The position numbers and the translations under genes are program-made. Shown here piece by piece: positions 21,107 through 29,402 of a DNA stretch of 64,000 nt. Numbering within the stretch: the first letter of the stretch is position 1; every line of letters begins with the position of its first letter. Source of the DNA: Mobilicoccus pelagius NBRC 104925 (GTDB lineage Bacteria; Actinomycetota; Actinomycetes; Actinomycetales; Dermatophilaceae); contig NZ_BAFE01000027.1 of NCBI RefSeq assembly GCF_000247995.1, forward strand, positions 62,001-126,000, in the 5' to 3' direction. The notes under the pieces were generated by a model, which did not search any database, was not told the DNA's origin, and worked only from the letters and a program-made list of their open reading frames with translations.

Positions 21107-23020
21107 GTGGGAGGACGCATCAAGGCCGAGGACGTCGAGGCGGTCAAGGACAGGACGTCCGTCGAGGCGGTCGTGCGCGAGCACGTCACCCTCACCCGCG
21201 CAGGCGCGGGCCGACTCAAGGGGCTGTGCCCCTTCCACGACGAGAAGACCCCGTCGTTCACGATCCGCCCCGCCGTCGGCCGGTGGCACTGCTTCGGATG
21301 CGGCGAGGGCGGCGACGTCATCTCGTTCGTCCAGCAGGTCGACCACCTCACGTTCACCGAGGCGGTCGAGCGGCTCGCCGCCGCGGCCGGGATGGAACTC
21401 CACTACGAGGAAGGCGGCGGCCCGCGCGAGCCCGGCATGGGGCGTCGCGCGCGTCTCGTCGAGGCCCACCGCGTCGCCGAGGAGTTCTACCACGAGGCCC
21501 TCCTGCGCTCCCGGGACGCGCGCATCGGCCGTGACTTCCTCCGCGAACGTGGCTTCGACAGCGCCGCCGCCACCCGGTTCGGCGTCGGGTACGCCCCGCG
21601 TGGTGGCGAGGACCTCGTCCGGCACCTCCGCGAGAAGGGGTTCAGCGAGGAGGAGATGACCCTCGGCGGCCTCGCGGGCAAGGGCTCCCGCGGGCTGTAC
21701 GACCGCTTCCGTGGTCGGCTCGTGTGGCCGATCCGCGACATCACCGGCGACACCGTCGGATTCGGCGCCCGACGCCTCTACGACGACGACCGCATCGCTG
21801 CGAAGTACCTCAACACCGCCGAGACGCCGATCTACAAGAAGACGCACCTCCTCTACGGGCTCGACCTCGCGAAGAAGGCCATCTCGACCGGGCGTCGCGC
21901 CGTCGTCGTCGAGGGGTACACCGACGTCATGGCGTGCCACCTCGCGGGTGTCAAGTCCGCCGTCGCGACGTGTGGCACCGCGTTCGGCGCCGACCATGTC
22001 TCCACGCTGCGACGCATCCTCCGCGACGACGCCGCCGGTGGCGCCCGCACGGTCTTCACGTTCGACGGCGACGCCGCCGGGCAGAAGGCCGCGATGCGGG
22101 CCTTCGAGCTCGACCAGCGGTGGGCGTCGCAGAGCTACGTCGCCGTCGCGCCCGACGGCATGGACCCGTGCGAACTGCGCCAGCAGCGGGGCGACGACGC
22201 CGTGCGGCGCCTCGTCGACGACGCGGTGCCGATGTTCGAGTTCGCCGTGCGCACCCTCCTCTCCCAGGTCGACCTCGACACCGCCGAGGGGCGCGTCGCC
22301 GGCATGAAGAACGTCGCGCGGATCATCGCCGAGATCCGCGACCCCACGCTGCGTCCGGAGTACACGCGCACCGTCGCAGGATGGATCGGCGTCGACATCG
22401 AGCAGATGCGCGAGGTCGTCGCGCACGCACCCAAGGGGTTGCCCCCGGTGGGGGACGTCGCCCCGCGGCAGCGGCGCGGCGATGCGGAGGCGGGGCGTCA
22501 GGAGGAGGACGAACCCTCGACGCTCCTGCCCGCGCCCGACCTGCGTGACCCGACAGTCCTCCTCGGCCACCTCTTCCTCCAGGTGCTCGTGCAGTTCCCG
22601 CGATCGATCGCGCCGGAGGACCTCTACCGGGTGGTCGAGGAGTCGTTCGTCGCGCCCGCGCACCGGGCGGTGTTCGTCGGCACGCTCACCGCGCTCGTGA
22701 GCGGGGCGGCCGACCGGCCGAACGAATGGATCGACGCGATCATCGACGCGAGCCCCGCGCCGGTGGACTCCCTCGTCGAGACGCTCGCGATGGAGCGGAT
22801 CCAGGCCCGGGTCGACCCCGAGACGGGGGAGCCCGATGCGCGGTACATCACCGATCTCCTCACCCGCCTGTGGGAGGCGCCGCTGCAGGCGCGGATCGCC
22901 GACGCCGCGAGCGCGTTGCGTCGCGTCGAGCACGACGATCCGGCGCGGGCGCACGAGATCGCCGTCGAGCTGCAGGGGCTGCAGCTCGAACTCACCGAAC
23001 TGCGCAGCCGGCGGGAGTGA
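21107..23020 (+). CDS. dnaG: DNA primase
   Basis: About 637 aa. Synthesises RNA primers for replication. The N-terminal zinc ribbon has CPFHDEKTPSF and HCFGCGEGGDVI. The TOPRIM core shows VVVEGYTDVMA and FTFDGDAAGQKA. The C-terminal ~150 residues form the DnaB-interacting part, preceded by a charged linker (QRRGDAEAGRQEEDE). GTG 21107 (VGGRIKAEDVEAV) is preceded by GAGGAGG; TAGACT at 21081 is a likely -10. Confidence 0.95.
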   Translation: MGGRIKAEDVEAVKDRTSVEAVVREHVTLTRAGAGRLKGLCPFHDEKTPSFTIRPAVGRWHCFGCGEGGDVISFVQQVDHLTFTEAVERLAAAAGMELHYEEGGGPREPGMGRRARLVEAHRVAEEFYHEALLRSRDARIGRDFLRERGFDSAAATRFGVGYAPRGGEDLVRHLREKGFSEEEMTLGGLAGKGSRGLYDRFRGRLVWPIRDITGDTVGFGARRLYDDDRIAAKYLNTAETPIYKKTHLLYGLDLAKKAISTGRRAVVVEGYTDVMACHLAGVKSAVATCGTAFGADHVSTLRRILRDDAAGGARTVFTFDGDAAGQKAAMRAFELDQRWASQSYVAVAPDGMDPCELRQQRGDDAVRRLVDDAVPMFEFAVRTLLSQVDLDTAEGRVAGMKNVARIIAEIRDPTLRPEYTRTVAGWIGVDIEQMREVVAHAPKGLPPVGDVAPRQRRGDAEAGRQEEDEPSTLLPAPDLRDPTVLLGHLFLQVLVQFPRSIAPEDLYRVVEESFVAPAHRAVFVGTLTALVSGAADRPNEWIDAIIDASPAPVDSLVETLAMERIQARVDPETGEPDARYITDLLTRLWEAPLQARIADAASALRRVEHDDPARAHEIAVELQGLQLELTELRSRRE

Positions 23021-23094
23021 CCCGCAGCGTCGTCGAGGCGCGGTCGCGTACGGCCACGGTCGCGAGAGGTCGAGGCCCGGGGGCGCGCGGGGCG

Positions 23095-23140
23095 AGCACG
23101 GGCAGGCACGGCAGGCACGGGTAGGCACGGGTAGGCACGG
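23095..23140. repeat. Short 10-bp tandem repeat after dnaG
   Basis: About four to five imperfect copies of a GTAGGCACGG-like unit, two of them identical, lie in the 145-bp gap between dnaG and the next gene. No role is evident. Confidence 0.6.
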
Positions 23141-23165
23141 ACGAGTCGGCAGGGAAGGTGGACGG

Positions 23166-23684
23166 GTGGCGTTCTGGAGGCGAACCGAGGAGGGCCCTGC
23201 GGACGCGGCGGCGCGGCGGATGCGTCGCGCGCCGGGTGACCGGGTGATGGCGGCGGCCGTGGATGTGACGACGGGGTCGATCGTCGTCGGCACGGTGCAG
23301 GAGCTCGTCGTCCTCGCGCCCGACGGCACCGAGGTGCGGCGGCGTCGGTGGCTCGATGTCGACGCGGGCAGTTGGGAGAGCACGACGGGCAGCGTGTCGG
23401 TGACGTGGGTGGACGGCTCACGGGGCACGCAGTGGATGTTCGGCCCGGAGGAACGGAAGTTTCCGGAGGTGTTCCGTGACCGGGTCGAGGCGAGCCGGGT
23501 CATCGACACGCCCGTCGTCGACGAGGGGCGCACAATCGGTCGGGCGGCGATCCGCAAGGACCTACGCACGGGGGAGCTCGTGCCGCAGCTCCTCTACGAA
23601 CGCCGCATTCGCCGCGACGACGCGATGGCGCACCTCGTCGGCGAACGGGCCCTCGCCGACCTCGAGGAGCAGGCCGGGCTGTGA
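23166..23684 (+). CDS. Conserved-looking hypothetical protein downstream of dnaG
   Basis: 172 aa from GTG 23166. A soluble, arginine-rich protein. The N terminus (VAFWRRTEE) is followed by a beta-rich middle (VMAAAVDVTTGSIVVGTVQEL; EVRRRRWLDVDAGSWE) and a C-terminal helical part ending LADLEEQAGL. I recognise no domain. Small proteins of this general kind follow dnaG in several actinobacteria, but I cannot assign a family. Codon use matches the neighbours. Confidence 0.6.
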   Translation: MAFWRRTEEGPADAAARRMRRAPGDRVMAAAVDVTTGSIVVGTVQELVVLAPDGTEVRRRRWLDVDAGSWESTTGSVSVTWVDGSRGTQWMFGPEERKFPEVFRDRVEASRVIDTPVVDEGRTIGRAAIRKDLRTGELVPQLLYERRIRRDDAMAHLVGERALADLEEQAGL

Positions 23685-23811
23685 GGACGCCCCGCATGCG
23701 ACGGCGACCCGGATGCGGGGTGCCCGGCGGCCGCGCAACCGCGGTGGAAGGGCTGCCGACACGTCGGTTTCGCGCTGAGCGGGGTTCTTTGCTACATTGT
23801 TCGAGCGCCAT

Positions 23812-23884
23812 TCCCCTGTAGCTCAACTGGCAGAGCATTCGGCTGTTAACCGGAGGGTTGTTGGTTCGAGTCCAACCGGGGGAG
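23812..23884 (+). tRNA. tRNA-Asn (anticodon GTT)
   Basis: A 73-base cloverleaf with a seven-pair acceptor stem (TCCCCTG with CGGGGGA), discriminator G, loop CTGTTAA with anticodon GTT at 23845-23847, and the T-loop GGTTCGAGTCC. CCA is not encoded. TACATT at 23793 is a candidate -10. Confidence 0.95.
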
Positions 23885-23891
23885 CAACGCG

Positions 23892-23921
23892 AACGGCCCC
23901 GACCTTGTGCTCGGGGCCGTT
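23892..23921 (+). terminator. Intrinsic-type hairpin between two tRNA genes
   Basis: An 11-bp perfect stem (23892-23902 with 23911-23921) and an 8-base loop lie between the two tRNA genes. It probably terminates or helps process the tRNA-Asn transcript. Confidence 0.6.
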
Positions 23922-23932
23922 CACCATATCCG

Positions 23933-24006
23933 GGGCCTGTAGCTCAGCCGGTCAGAGCAGCGGACTCATAATCCGTCGGTCGTGGGTTCAAGCCCCACCG
24001 GGCCCA
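23933..24006 (+). tRNA. tRNA with CAT anticodon (elongator Met or lysidine-type Ile2)
   Basis: A 74-base cloverleaf. Acceptor GGGCCTG pairs with CGGGCCC, discriminator A; loop CTCATAA gives anticodon CAT at 23967-23969. The anticodon arm CGGACTCATAATCCG is like those I recall for Ile2 tRNAs whose C34 is modified to lysidine, but elongator Met cannot be excluded. CCA is not encoded. Confidence 0.9.
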
Positions 24007-24247
24007 CCGGCCTCCGACGATCGCGCGGCAGGACCCTGATATGACGCGTCGCCCGCAGCGGGCGGCATGACACGCGTTCGTCCCGCGTCCCGGCCCCCGA
24101 GTGCGGGTCGTCCTCCCCGAGACCCGACTGAGCCCCGCTGTCCTCTCCTGGGACCGCGACCAGCCGTGTCGCCCGCTTTCGGATGTCCCGCCGATGCCGC
24201 AACCGCCCAGGCGCGGGCGCGAGCGCTCCGACGGTGGGAGGCGCCCG

Positions 24248-25150
24248 TCAGCTCGCGACGGCGGGGCGGGAGGTGACGCCGCAGGTCTCGAGGATGATCG
24301 AGGCGACCTCGTGGTGGCGGGTGTAGTGCGGGTAGTCACCCGCATCCAGGCCACGCACCGTGACGAGGTCGTTCTCCAGCGCGAGGTCCCGCTCCCGGTT
24401 GGCGTGCTCCCGGTCCAGGCCGTCTCCGAGCTGCACGATGACGACCGGCACCCGCACCCGGTCGAAGAGCTTCTCCGCCGGATAGAAGCGGTCGCCCTCC
24501 TCGAACGAGATCATCGCGAGGATCGTCTGCGGCAGAGGAAGATTCACCCACCCACCCTCCGGGTGGGAACGGATCGAGTACATGATCTCCTCACGCAGGC
24601 CCTTGAACCCGATGACCCGCCAATCCTTCGCGAGGCGCACGGCGATGTGGTCGGCGAGTGCGTGCGCCTCCTTGCGCGTCCGCCCTCGCGATCCGAAGAA
24701 GAACCGCTGCCGCAGCAGTTCTGTGAACTGCGGCGACGTGTAGAACGCGATCTCGTCCTCGGCGTTCTCCTCCGACCGCACGCAGGCCCCACCGAAGGTG
24801 ACGACGCCCGCGAACGTGTCCGGCTCCTCGATCGTCGCCGCGAGACACGCGTGGGACCCCTGGCTGATCCCCACGAGGAGCGGCTTCGTCAGCTCGAGCA
24901 CCTCCGTGACGGCGATGATCGCCTTCCACGCGTCAGACGCGCGACGCATCGGCGCCGTCGACCCGCCGTGACCGGGAAGATCCAGCGCGACCGCCCGGAC
25001 ATGACCTCCGAGCGCCTCCCCGACCTGGTCCCAGGCGAGCGCACAGAACCCCGCCGCATGGACGAGGATGACGGCAGGTCCCTGCCCTCCGTAGTCGCGC
25101 ACGGTGAGGGTCCCGGTGCCGTACGCGATCTGGTGTTCGGTGACGTTCAC
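24248..25150 (-). CDS. Alpha/beta hydrolase
   Basis: About 300 aa. Alpha/beta-hydrolase fold: HAAGF oxyanion segment near residue 31, DLPGHGGS at 58, nucleophile elbow GISQGS with Ser96, and a late His among His275/279/280 in YPHYTRHHE. The substrate is unknown. GTG 25150 was chosen because the fold starts within 10 residues and GGGGAGGG lies just upstream, although the spacing is short. It follows the GH26-like operon by 83 bp on the same strand and could be its last gene. Confidence 0.78.
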   Translation of the reverse strand: MNVTEHQIAYGTGTLTVRDYGGQGPAVILVHAAGFCALAWDQVGEALGGHVRAVALDLPGHGGSTAPMRRASDAWKAIIAVTEVLELTKPLLVGISQGSHACLAATIEEPDTFAGVVTFGGACVRSEENAEDEIAFYTSPQFTELLRQRFFFGSRGRTRKEAHALADHIAVRLAKDWRVIGFKGLREEIMYSIRSHPEGGWVNLPLPQTILAMISFEEGDRFYPAEKLFDRVRVPVVIVQLGDGLDREHANRERDLALENDLVTVRGLDAGDYPHYTRHHEVASIILETCGVTSRPAVAS

Positions 25151-25233
25151 CCCTCCCCATTCGACAGCACACCCGCATCTCTGACGATTCACACGCACGT
25201 TGTCGAGTCGGATGAGACGAACGGACGTCCGCC

Positions 25234-27432
25234 TCACCAGAGTTCGCGGTACGTCGCGAGCGCGTCCGAGCGCGTCTCCGACGTGGGCGCCACGCTGTCG
25301 TAGGCGAGGACCGACGTGCGGGCCGAGACATCGAGCCAGTCCGCGACCCGTTCGACCCGCTCCGCGTCGACCGCCTCGTCGAGCTCCCAGTGCAGCGCCA
25401 ACCGGCGCCGGTGCGCCCGCGCCCACGTCGACCAGTCGGCAAGCCCTCCCGGCCCCGCCACCTGCGCCGCCCACGACGGCTTCCGCGACAACGGCACCCC
25501 GACGACGTCGACGACGTCGTCACCCGGCCACGCGGCCGCCACCACCTCGGGGGACGCGCCCTCGCGGACGGCCCACTCGACCGCCACCCCCGGCGTGCGC
25601 CGCACCGCCACCGCGGCGCGTCGGAAGGCCGCCGCACACCGTTCGGCCTCCTGGCCGGCCGGCAGGACGATGCGGACGACGGACTGTCCGCCGTCCCGGG
25701 CGGCCAGCTGCCCCAACGCCGTCCACGCGTCGTCGTGTCTCCCCGACGCGATCTCCTCCAGCGGCGTGCGCTGCACGTCGAGCGGGACGGACCACACGAC
25801 CCGCCGGCCACGCACGAGGTCGAACGCGCGGTTCGAGGACGACAACTCGTCCCACCGGTCGCCCGGCAATGCCACCTCGACGACGTCGCGCGGCCGCACG
25901 AGCTGTACGGCGGCGCGGGGAAGGTCCGCCGCCTCGATGCGGACACCCGACGCCCACGTCGGTCCCGAGGAGCGGTCGCGGCGAGCGAACGACCGCACCG
26001 CAGACGCCGCCGACTCGCGGGGAGGACGCCGGTCGACGACGGGGCCCGTCACCTCCACCGGCGGTGAGGCGGAGCCGGGCGGCGCCGGAGTCGGGCGGCT
26101 ACGACCGGGCAACGCGGCCCCCGAGGACGACGAGGTGGGTGCCGAGGGGGAGGTCGGCGCGCTGCCCCGACCCGTGCCCGCCGTGAGGGGATCCGTTCCG
26201 CGGCGTCCGGGGTAGGCCGACGAGGGTGTCGCCACCGGGGGCGGGAACGTCGCCGACGTCCCGGAACCCGGCTCGGTGCCCTGCGGGCCGGGGGCGGTCG
26301 TCGACGTCGGGACGCCGGGGCCGGCGGGCGTCGTGGTCGGCGGTGTCGGGGGTCGGGGCGTGGCCGTCGACGGGGCCACTGTCGTCGGGGCCTGCGGGGC
26401 CTGCGGGGCCTGCGGGGCCTGCGGGGCCTGCGGGGCCTGCGGGGCCTGCGGGGCCTGCGAGGGGTGCGGGGCGTGCATCGCACCGGGCCGCCGACGCGTC
26501 GCTGGAGCGTCGGAGACACCACCGGTGGACCCCGTGCCCGGGACCACCGGTGGCGTCCAACCCTCGGTCGTGCCCGACCCCGTGGGCGGGGGCGCTGCCG
26601 TCGCCGGGGCCGACGTCGTCCCGCCGGGCGACGTCGGCCCCGAGGGCGTCGTGGGTGAGGTCGATGCGGGCGATGTCCGTGTGGGGGACGTGGGGACCGA
26701 GTTCGACTGGTGGAGAACACCACCCGTGTCCGTGGTCGTGCCCGTGGTCGTGCCCGTGGTCGTGCCCGCGGTCGTGCCCGCGGCCGTTCCCGAGCCCGAG
26801 GCGGGCGAGGTCGACGCACCCCGCGTTCCGGTCGGCGCGCCGCCCCTGTGGCCGGTGTCGCCGGTGACCCCGTGCCCTGGCCGGTGCGTGGAGGTCGCTC
26901 CGGGCGACGCAGACGGTGCCGCAGTCGTCGAGGGACGCTCCCCGGCAGGCGTCCTCGGAGGTGCGGGACGCGGGTGTGTCTCGGCCGGGCGTCGCCACGG
27001 CCGAGACGTGGCATCGCCGCTGTCTGCCGACGACGGCGTCGAGGTCGGTGTCGTCACTTCGCCCGTCGTCACTCCCACCGACCCGCTCGAGGCGACCGGT
27101 CCGTCCGGGACGTCACCGCGAACGGAGGACGTCTCGGCGTTCCGGACGCCCGCGGCGTCGGCGGGTGGGGGCGGGACGAACCCCGGGACGCCGGGAGAGA
27201 CCGACACCGAGACGGGGCGTCGCCCGACGTCGACGGGAACGAGTGCCCGCACCCGTGCCTCCTCGCCGGCCGATCCGGCGGGGGTAGAGAGAACCTCGTG
27301 GCGTTCGTCGGTCGATGTCACGGCCCTCTGAGCAGCGACGGCACCTGGCGGCGGAGGCGCGGGAACGGAGGGGGACGCCGCGGGGACCGCAACGACCGAC
27401 CACGCGACGATCGCGGTGAGGGAGACGCTCAT
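25234..27432 (-). CDS. Secreted mucin-like protein with degenerate GH26-like C-terminal domain
   Basis: 732 aa. A hydrophobic N terminus (MSVSLTAIVAWSVVAVPAA) acts as signal peptide or anchor. Residues ~26-487 are a Pro/Thr/Ser/Gly-rich linker with QAP and TTGT repeats. Residues ~488-732 align by eye with the GH26 domain of the adjacent gene: GVRIEAAD with GVFGHSAD, AWPGDDVVDVVGV with AWPGDGAVDIIAL, and RRLALHWEL with KKFAVPEWG. The acid/base site RIGWEFN has become RIVLPAG and the nucleophile motif is altered, so catalysis looks lost. The ATG overlaps the upstream stop by 4 bp. Possible carbohydrate-binding or decoy role is speculative. Confidence 0.72.
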   Translation of the reverse strand: MSVSLTAIVAWSVVAVPAASPSVPAPPPPGAVAAQRAVTSTDERHEVLSTPAGSAGEEARVRALVPVDVGRRPVSVSVSPGVPGFVPPPPADAAGVRNAETSSVRGDVPDGPVASSGSVGVTTGEVTTPTSTPSSADSGDATSRPWRRPAETHPRPAPPRTPAGERPSTTAAPSASPGATSTHRPGHGVTGDTGHRGGAPTGTRGASTSPASGSGTAAGTTAGTTTGTTTGTTTDTGGVLHQSNSVPTSPTRTSPASTSPTTPSGPTSPGGTTSAPATAAPPPTGSGTTEGWTPPVVPGTGSTGGVSDAPATRRRPGAMHAPHPSQAPQAPQAPQAPQAPQAPQAPQAPTTVAPSTATPRPPTPPTTTPAGPGVPTSTTAPGPQGTEPGSGTSATFPPPVATPSSAYPGRRGTDPLTAGTGRGSAPTSPSAPTSSSSGAALPGRSRPTPAPPGSASPPVEVTGPVVDRRPPRESAASAVRSFARRDRSSGPTWASGVRIEAADLPRAAVQLVRPRDVVEVALPGDRWDELSSSNRAFDLVRGRRVVWSVPLDVQRTPLEEIASGRHDDAWTALGQLAARDGGQSVVRIVLPAGQEAERCAAAFRRAAVAVRRTPGVAVEWAVREGASPEVVAAAWPGDDVVDVVGVPLSRKPSWAAQVAGPGGLADWSTWARAHRRRLALHWELDEAVDAERVERVADWLDVSARTSVLAYDSVAPTSETRSDALATYRELW
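26387..26458 (-). repeat. Eight perfect 9-bp repeats coding (Gln-Ala-Pro)8
   Basis: GGGGCCTGC is repeated eight times without change on the plus strand. On the coding strand it gives an octa-QAP tract in the extracellular linker. Copy changes would keep frame and alter linker length. Confidence 0.95.
26732..26779 (-). repeat. 12-bp tandem repeat in the Thr-rich linker
   Basis: Three perfect and one near-perfect copies of GTGGTCGTGCCC. On the coding strand these give a Thr-Thr-Gly-Thr series. The unit is a multiple of three, so slippage would be frame-neutral. Confidence 0.85.
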
Positions 27433-29402
27433 CGGGGCACCGGACCGTGCCTGTCACCGGAGGACCACCCGGATCCCCCACCGGAGGTCGCCCCGCCGGG
27501 CGGGCGCGCCGCCTCACCGTCGCCGGAGCCGCGGTGCTCGCCGGTGGCACGATCGCCGCCGCCCCCGTCCCCGTTCTCACGGCGGCCCCGTTCGTCGGTC
27601 GTGCTCCCGCCTGCGCCCCCACCCGTCCCGTCCTGGCGGCGGGTGGGGGAACCGGCGGCGTCGGAACGTCCGTCCCGGACCGTCGGGGAGGAGGTGGCCC
27701 CGGTCGACGGGGCGGGCGAGGCGCCCGCCCCACTCGTACCCGAGGACCCTGCCGTGCCCGAGCCGCCCCCGGATGCCGCACCGGAGCGTGCGCCCTCACC
27801 CGTAGTACCACCGAGCGCGGCGAGTCGACCGGCGAGGGCCTCGCCCGCGAGCGGCACCTGCCCGTCGCCGATGGAGTTCGCGATGTAGCTCTCGGGCTCG
27901 TCGAAGTAGACGATCGAGTGGACGATCCCGTCCTTCGCATGCTCCGCGGCGAGGAAGTCCATGACGACGCCGATGTAGTACGGGTTGTCGCCGCCGCCGT
28001 GGTCGTTGCCGGGCGCGACGCCCCACTCGGGCACGGCGAACTTCTTGCCGTGGGAGCGGGCGAAGTCGACCCAGTACTTCCACCCTTGGTCGCCGTCCCG
28101 GTGCTCGGGCCAGGTGGATTCGCTGTACGCCGGCCACCAGTCGTAGGCATCGAGGGCGATGATGTCGACGGCTCCGTCACCGGGCCACGCCTTCGAGGCG
28201 TCGGCGAGGGAATCGCCCTTGCCCTTGTTGGGGTTCCACGTGACGAGCAGACTCGGTCCGCCCTTCTTGAGCGCGGCCGACGCCCGACGGAACGCCTCCG
28301 TCCACTGCTCGACGTTCTCGTCGGTCGCGTGGTGCATCCACCCGCCGAGGTTGAACTCCCACCCGATGCGGACGCTCGAACCCGGGTACTTCGCCTCGAT
28401 CGTGCGGCCGAGTTCCTCCCATTGCGCGTCGTATCCGCCCGCGGCGGCGGTGGCGAGATCGCCGTCGTCCTGCCACAGGGGGACGCCGACGTCGAGCGTG
28501 CCCTGGAATCCGGGCGGGGCGGTGTCGAGCCACCACGTGTCCATGATCGTCTTCCACGACCCGCGGGCCGGGAACACGCCGAGCACCTCGACGGGACGCC
28601 CCACCTTCTCCTGGAACCGACCGACGCGATCGGCGCTGTGTCCGAACACCCCGAAGCGGAATCCGCCCGTGGCCGAGGACTCCTGCGAGCCCGGGGCGGT
28701 TCGGCGTGATGCGCTCGGGGCACCCGGGGCGGCGGAGGGCCCCGCGTCGGTGGCCTCTCCCAGGGGTGCCGACGACCCGCCGGGCGTGGGAACGGTCGTC
28801 GCGCCGGGCCCGGAGGAGGAGTCGGGGGCGGGATCCGTCGGGGGCGGCGTGGTGCTCCCACCCTCGTAGGTGGGGCGGGCGGTCGGTAGGGGCGGACACG
28901 TGCGCACGGAGCCCGTCGTCGGTGAGGTCGTCGTCGGCGAGCCCGTGGTCGGGGACGACGGCCCGGAGACTGCCCTCTCGTCGTCCGAGGTGCCCTCGGA
29001 CGCCTCACCGGCGGCGACGGGGGCGGTCGGCGCCGTCGTCGACGGAGCGGTGACGGTGGGCGTGGCGGTCGGGGCCGGCGTCGATCCACCGGCGGGCGGT
29101 GGGGTCTCGGTGCACCTCGACGGAGTGGCGGCGGAAGGGGCCACGGGAGGGACGACCGACGAGGTCCCAGGAGGGGCCGGCGCGCCCGTCGTCCCGCTCG
29201 GACCGGCGCCGGGTGGCGTGGCCGTGCCGGGGGCGACGACGACGGTGATGCCGCCGTCGACGACGGGCAGGACGACCTGCACGGTGGGCGTCTCCGGTGC
29301 GAAGGTGGGGGCGGCCGCCGAGACGACGGCGGGGGCCCCGGTGAGCACGACGCACGAGGACGTGACGAGGAAGAGGCGGGTAGGGCGGGCGAGGCGGGTC
29401 AT
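27429..29402 (-). CDS. Secreted GH26-family-like glycoside hydrolase with mucin-like linker
   Basis: 657 aa. Signal peptide ~1-30 (RLFLVTSSCVVLTGAPAVVSA), Pro/Thr/Ser-rich linker ~31-245, catalytic barrel ~246-532, and a Gly/Ser/Pro-rich tail to 657. In the barrel, RIGWEFNLGGW places Glu349 as acid/base and AVPEWGV places Glu459 as nucleophile, matching the GH26 layout; WWLDTAPP and DIIALDAYDWWP also fit. Substrate could be a mannan, other beta-glycan or exopolysaccharide; it cannot be read. The ATG overlaps the beta-propeller stop (ATGA) and the gene overlaps the next by 4 bp. Its place in the secretion operon suggests it acts with that machine or in the same wall process. Confidence 0.82.
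   Translation of the reverse strand: MTRLARPTRLFLVTSSCVVLTGAPAVVSAAAPTFAPETPTVQVVLPVVDGGITVVVAPGTATPPGAGPSGTTGAPAPPGTSSVVPPVAPSAATPSRCTETPPPAGGSTPAPTATPTVTAPSTTAPTAPVAAGEASEGTSDDERAVSGPSSPTTGSPTTTSPTTGSVRTCPPLPTARPTYEGGSTTPPPTDPAPDSSSGPGATTVPTPGGSSAPLGEATDAGPSAAPGAPSASRRTAPGSQESSATGGFRFGVFGHSADRVGRFQEKVGRPVEVLGVFPARGSWKTIMDTWWLDTAPPGFQGTLDVGVPLWQDDGDLATAAAGGYDAQWEELGRTIEAKYPGSSVRIGWEFNLGGWMHHATDENVEQWTEAFRRASAALKKGGPSLLVTWNPNKGKGDSLADASKAWPGDGAVDIIALDAYDWWPAYSESTWPEHRDGDQGWKYWVDFARSHGKKFAVPEWGVAPGNDHGGGDNPYYIGVVMDFLAAEHAKDGIVHSIVYFDEPESYIANSIGDGQVPLAGEALAGRLAALGGTTGEGARSGAASGGGSGTAGSSGTSGAGASPAPSTGATSSPTVRDGRSDAAGSPTRRQDGTGGGAGGSTTDERGRRENGDGGGGDRATGEHRGSGDGEAARPPGGATSGGGSGWSSGDRHGPVPR

Noticed and set aside
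24007-24247. Small genes in the gap after the tRNAs
   Set aside because: Frames here are short, Arg/Pro-rich and lack start context; I see nothing supported.
26387-26458. Possible CRISPR-like array
   Set aside because: Units are 9 bp, contiguous, without spacers and inside a coding frame.
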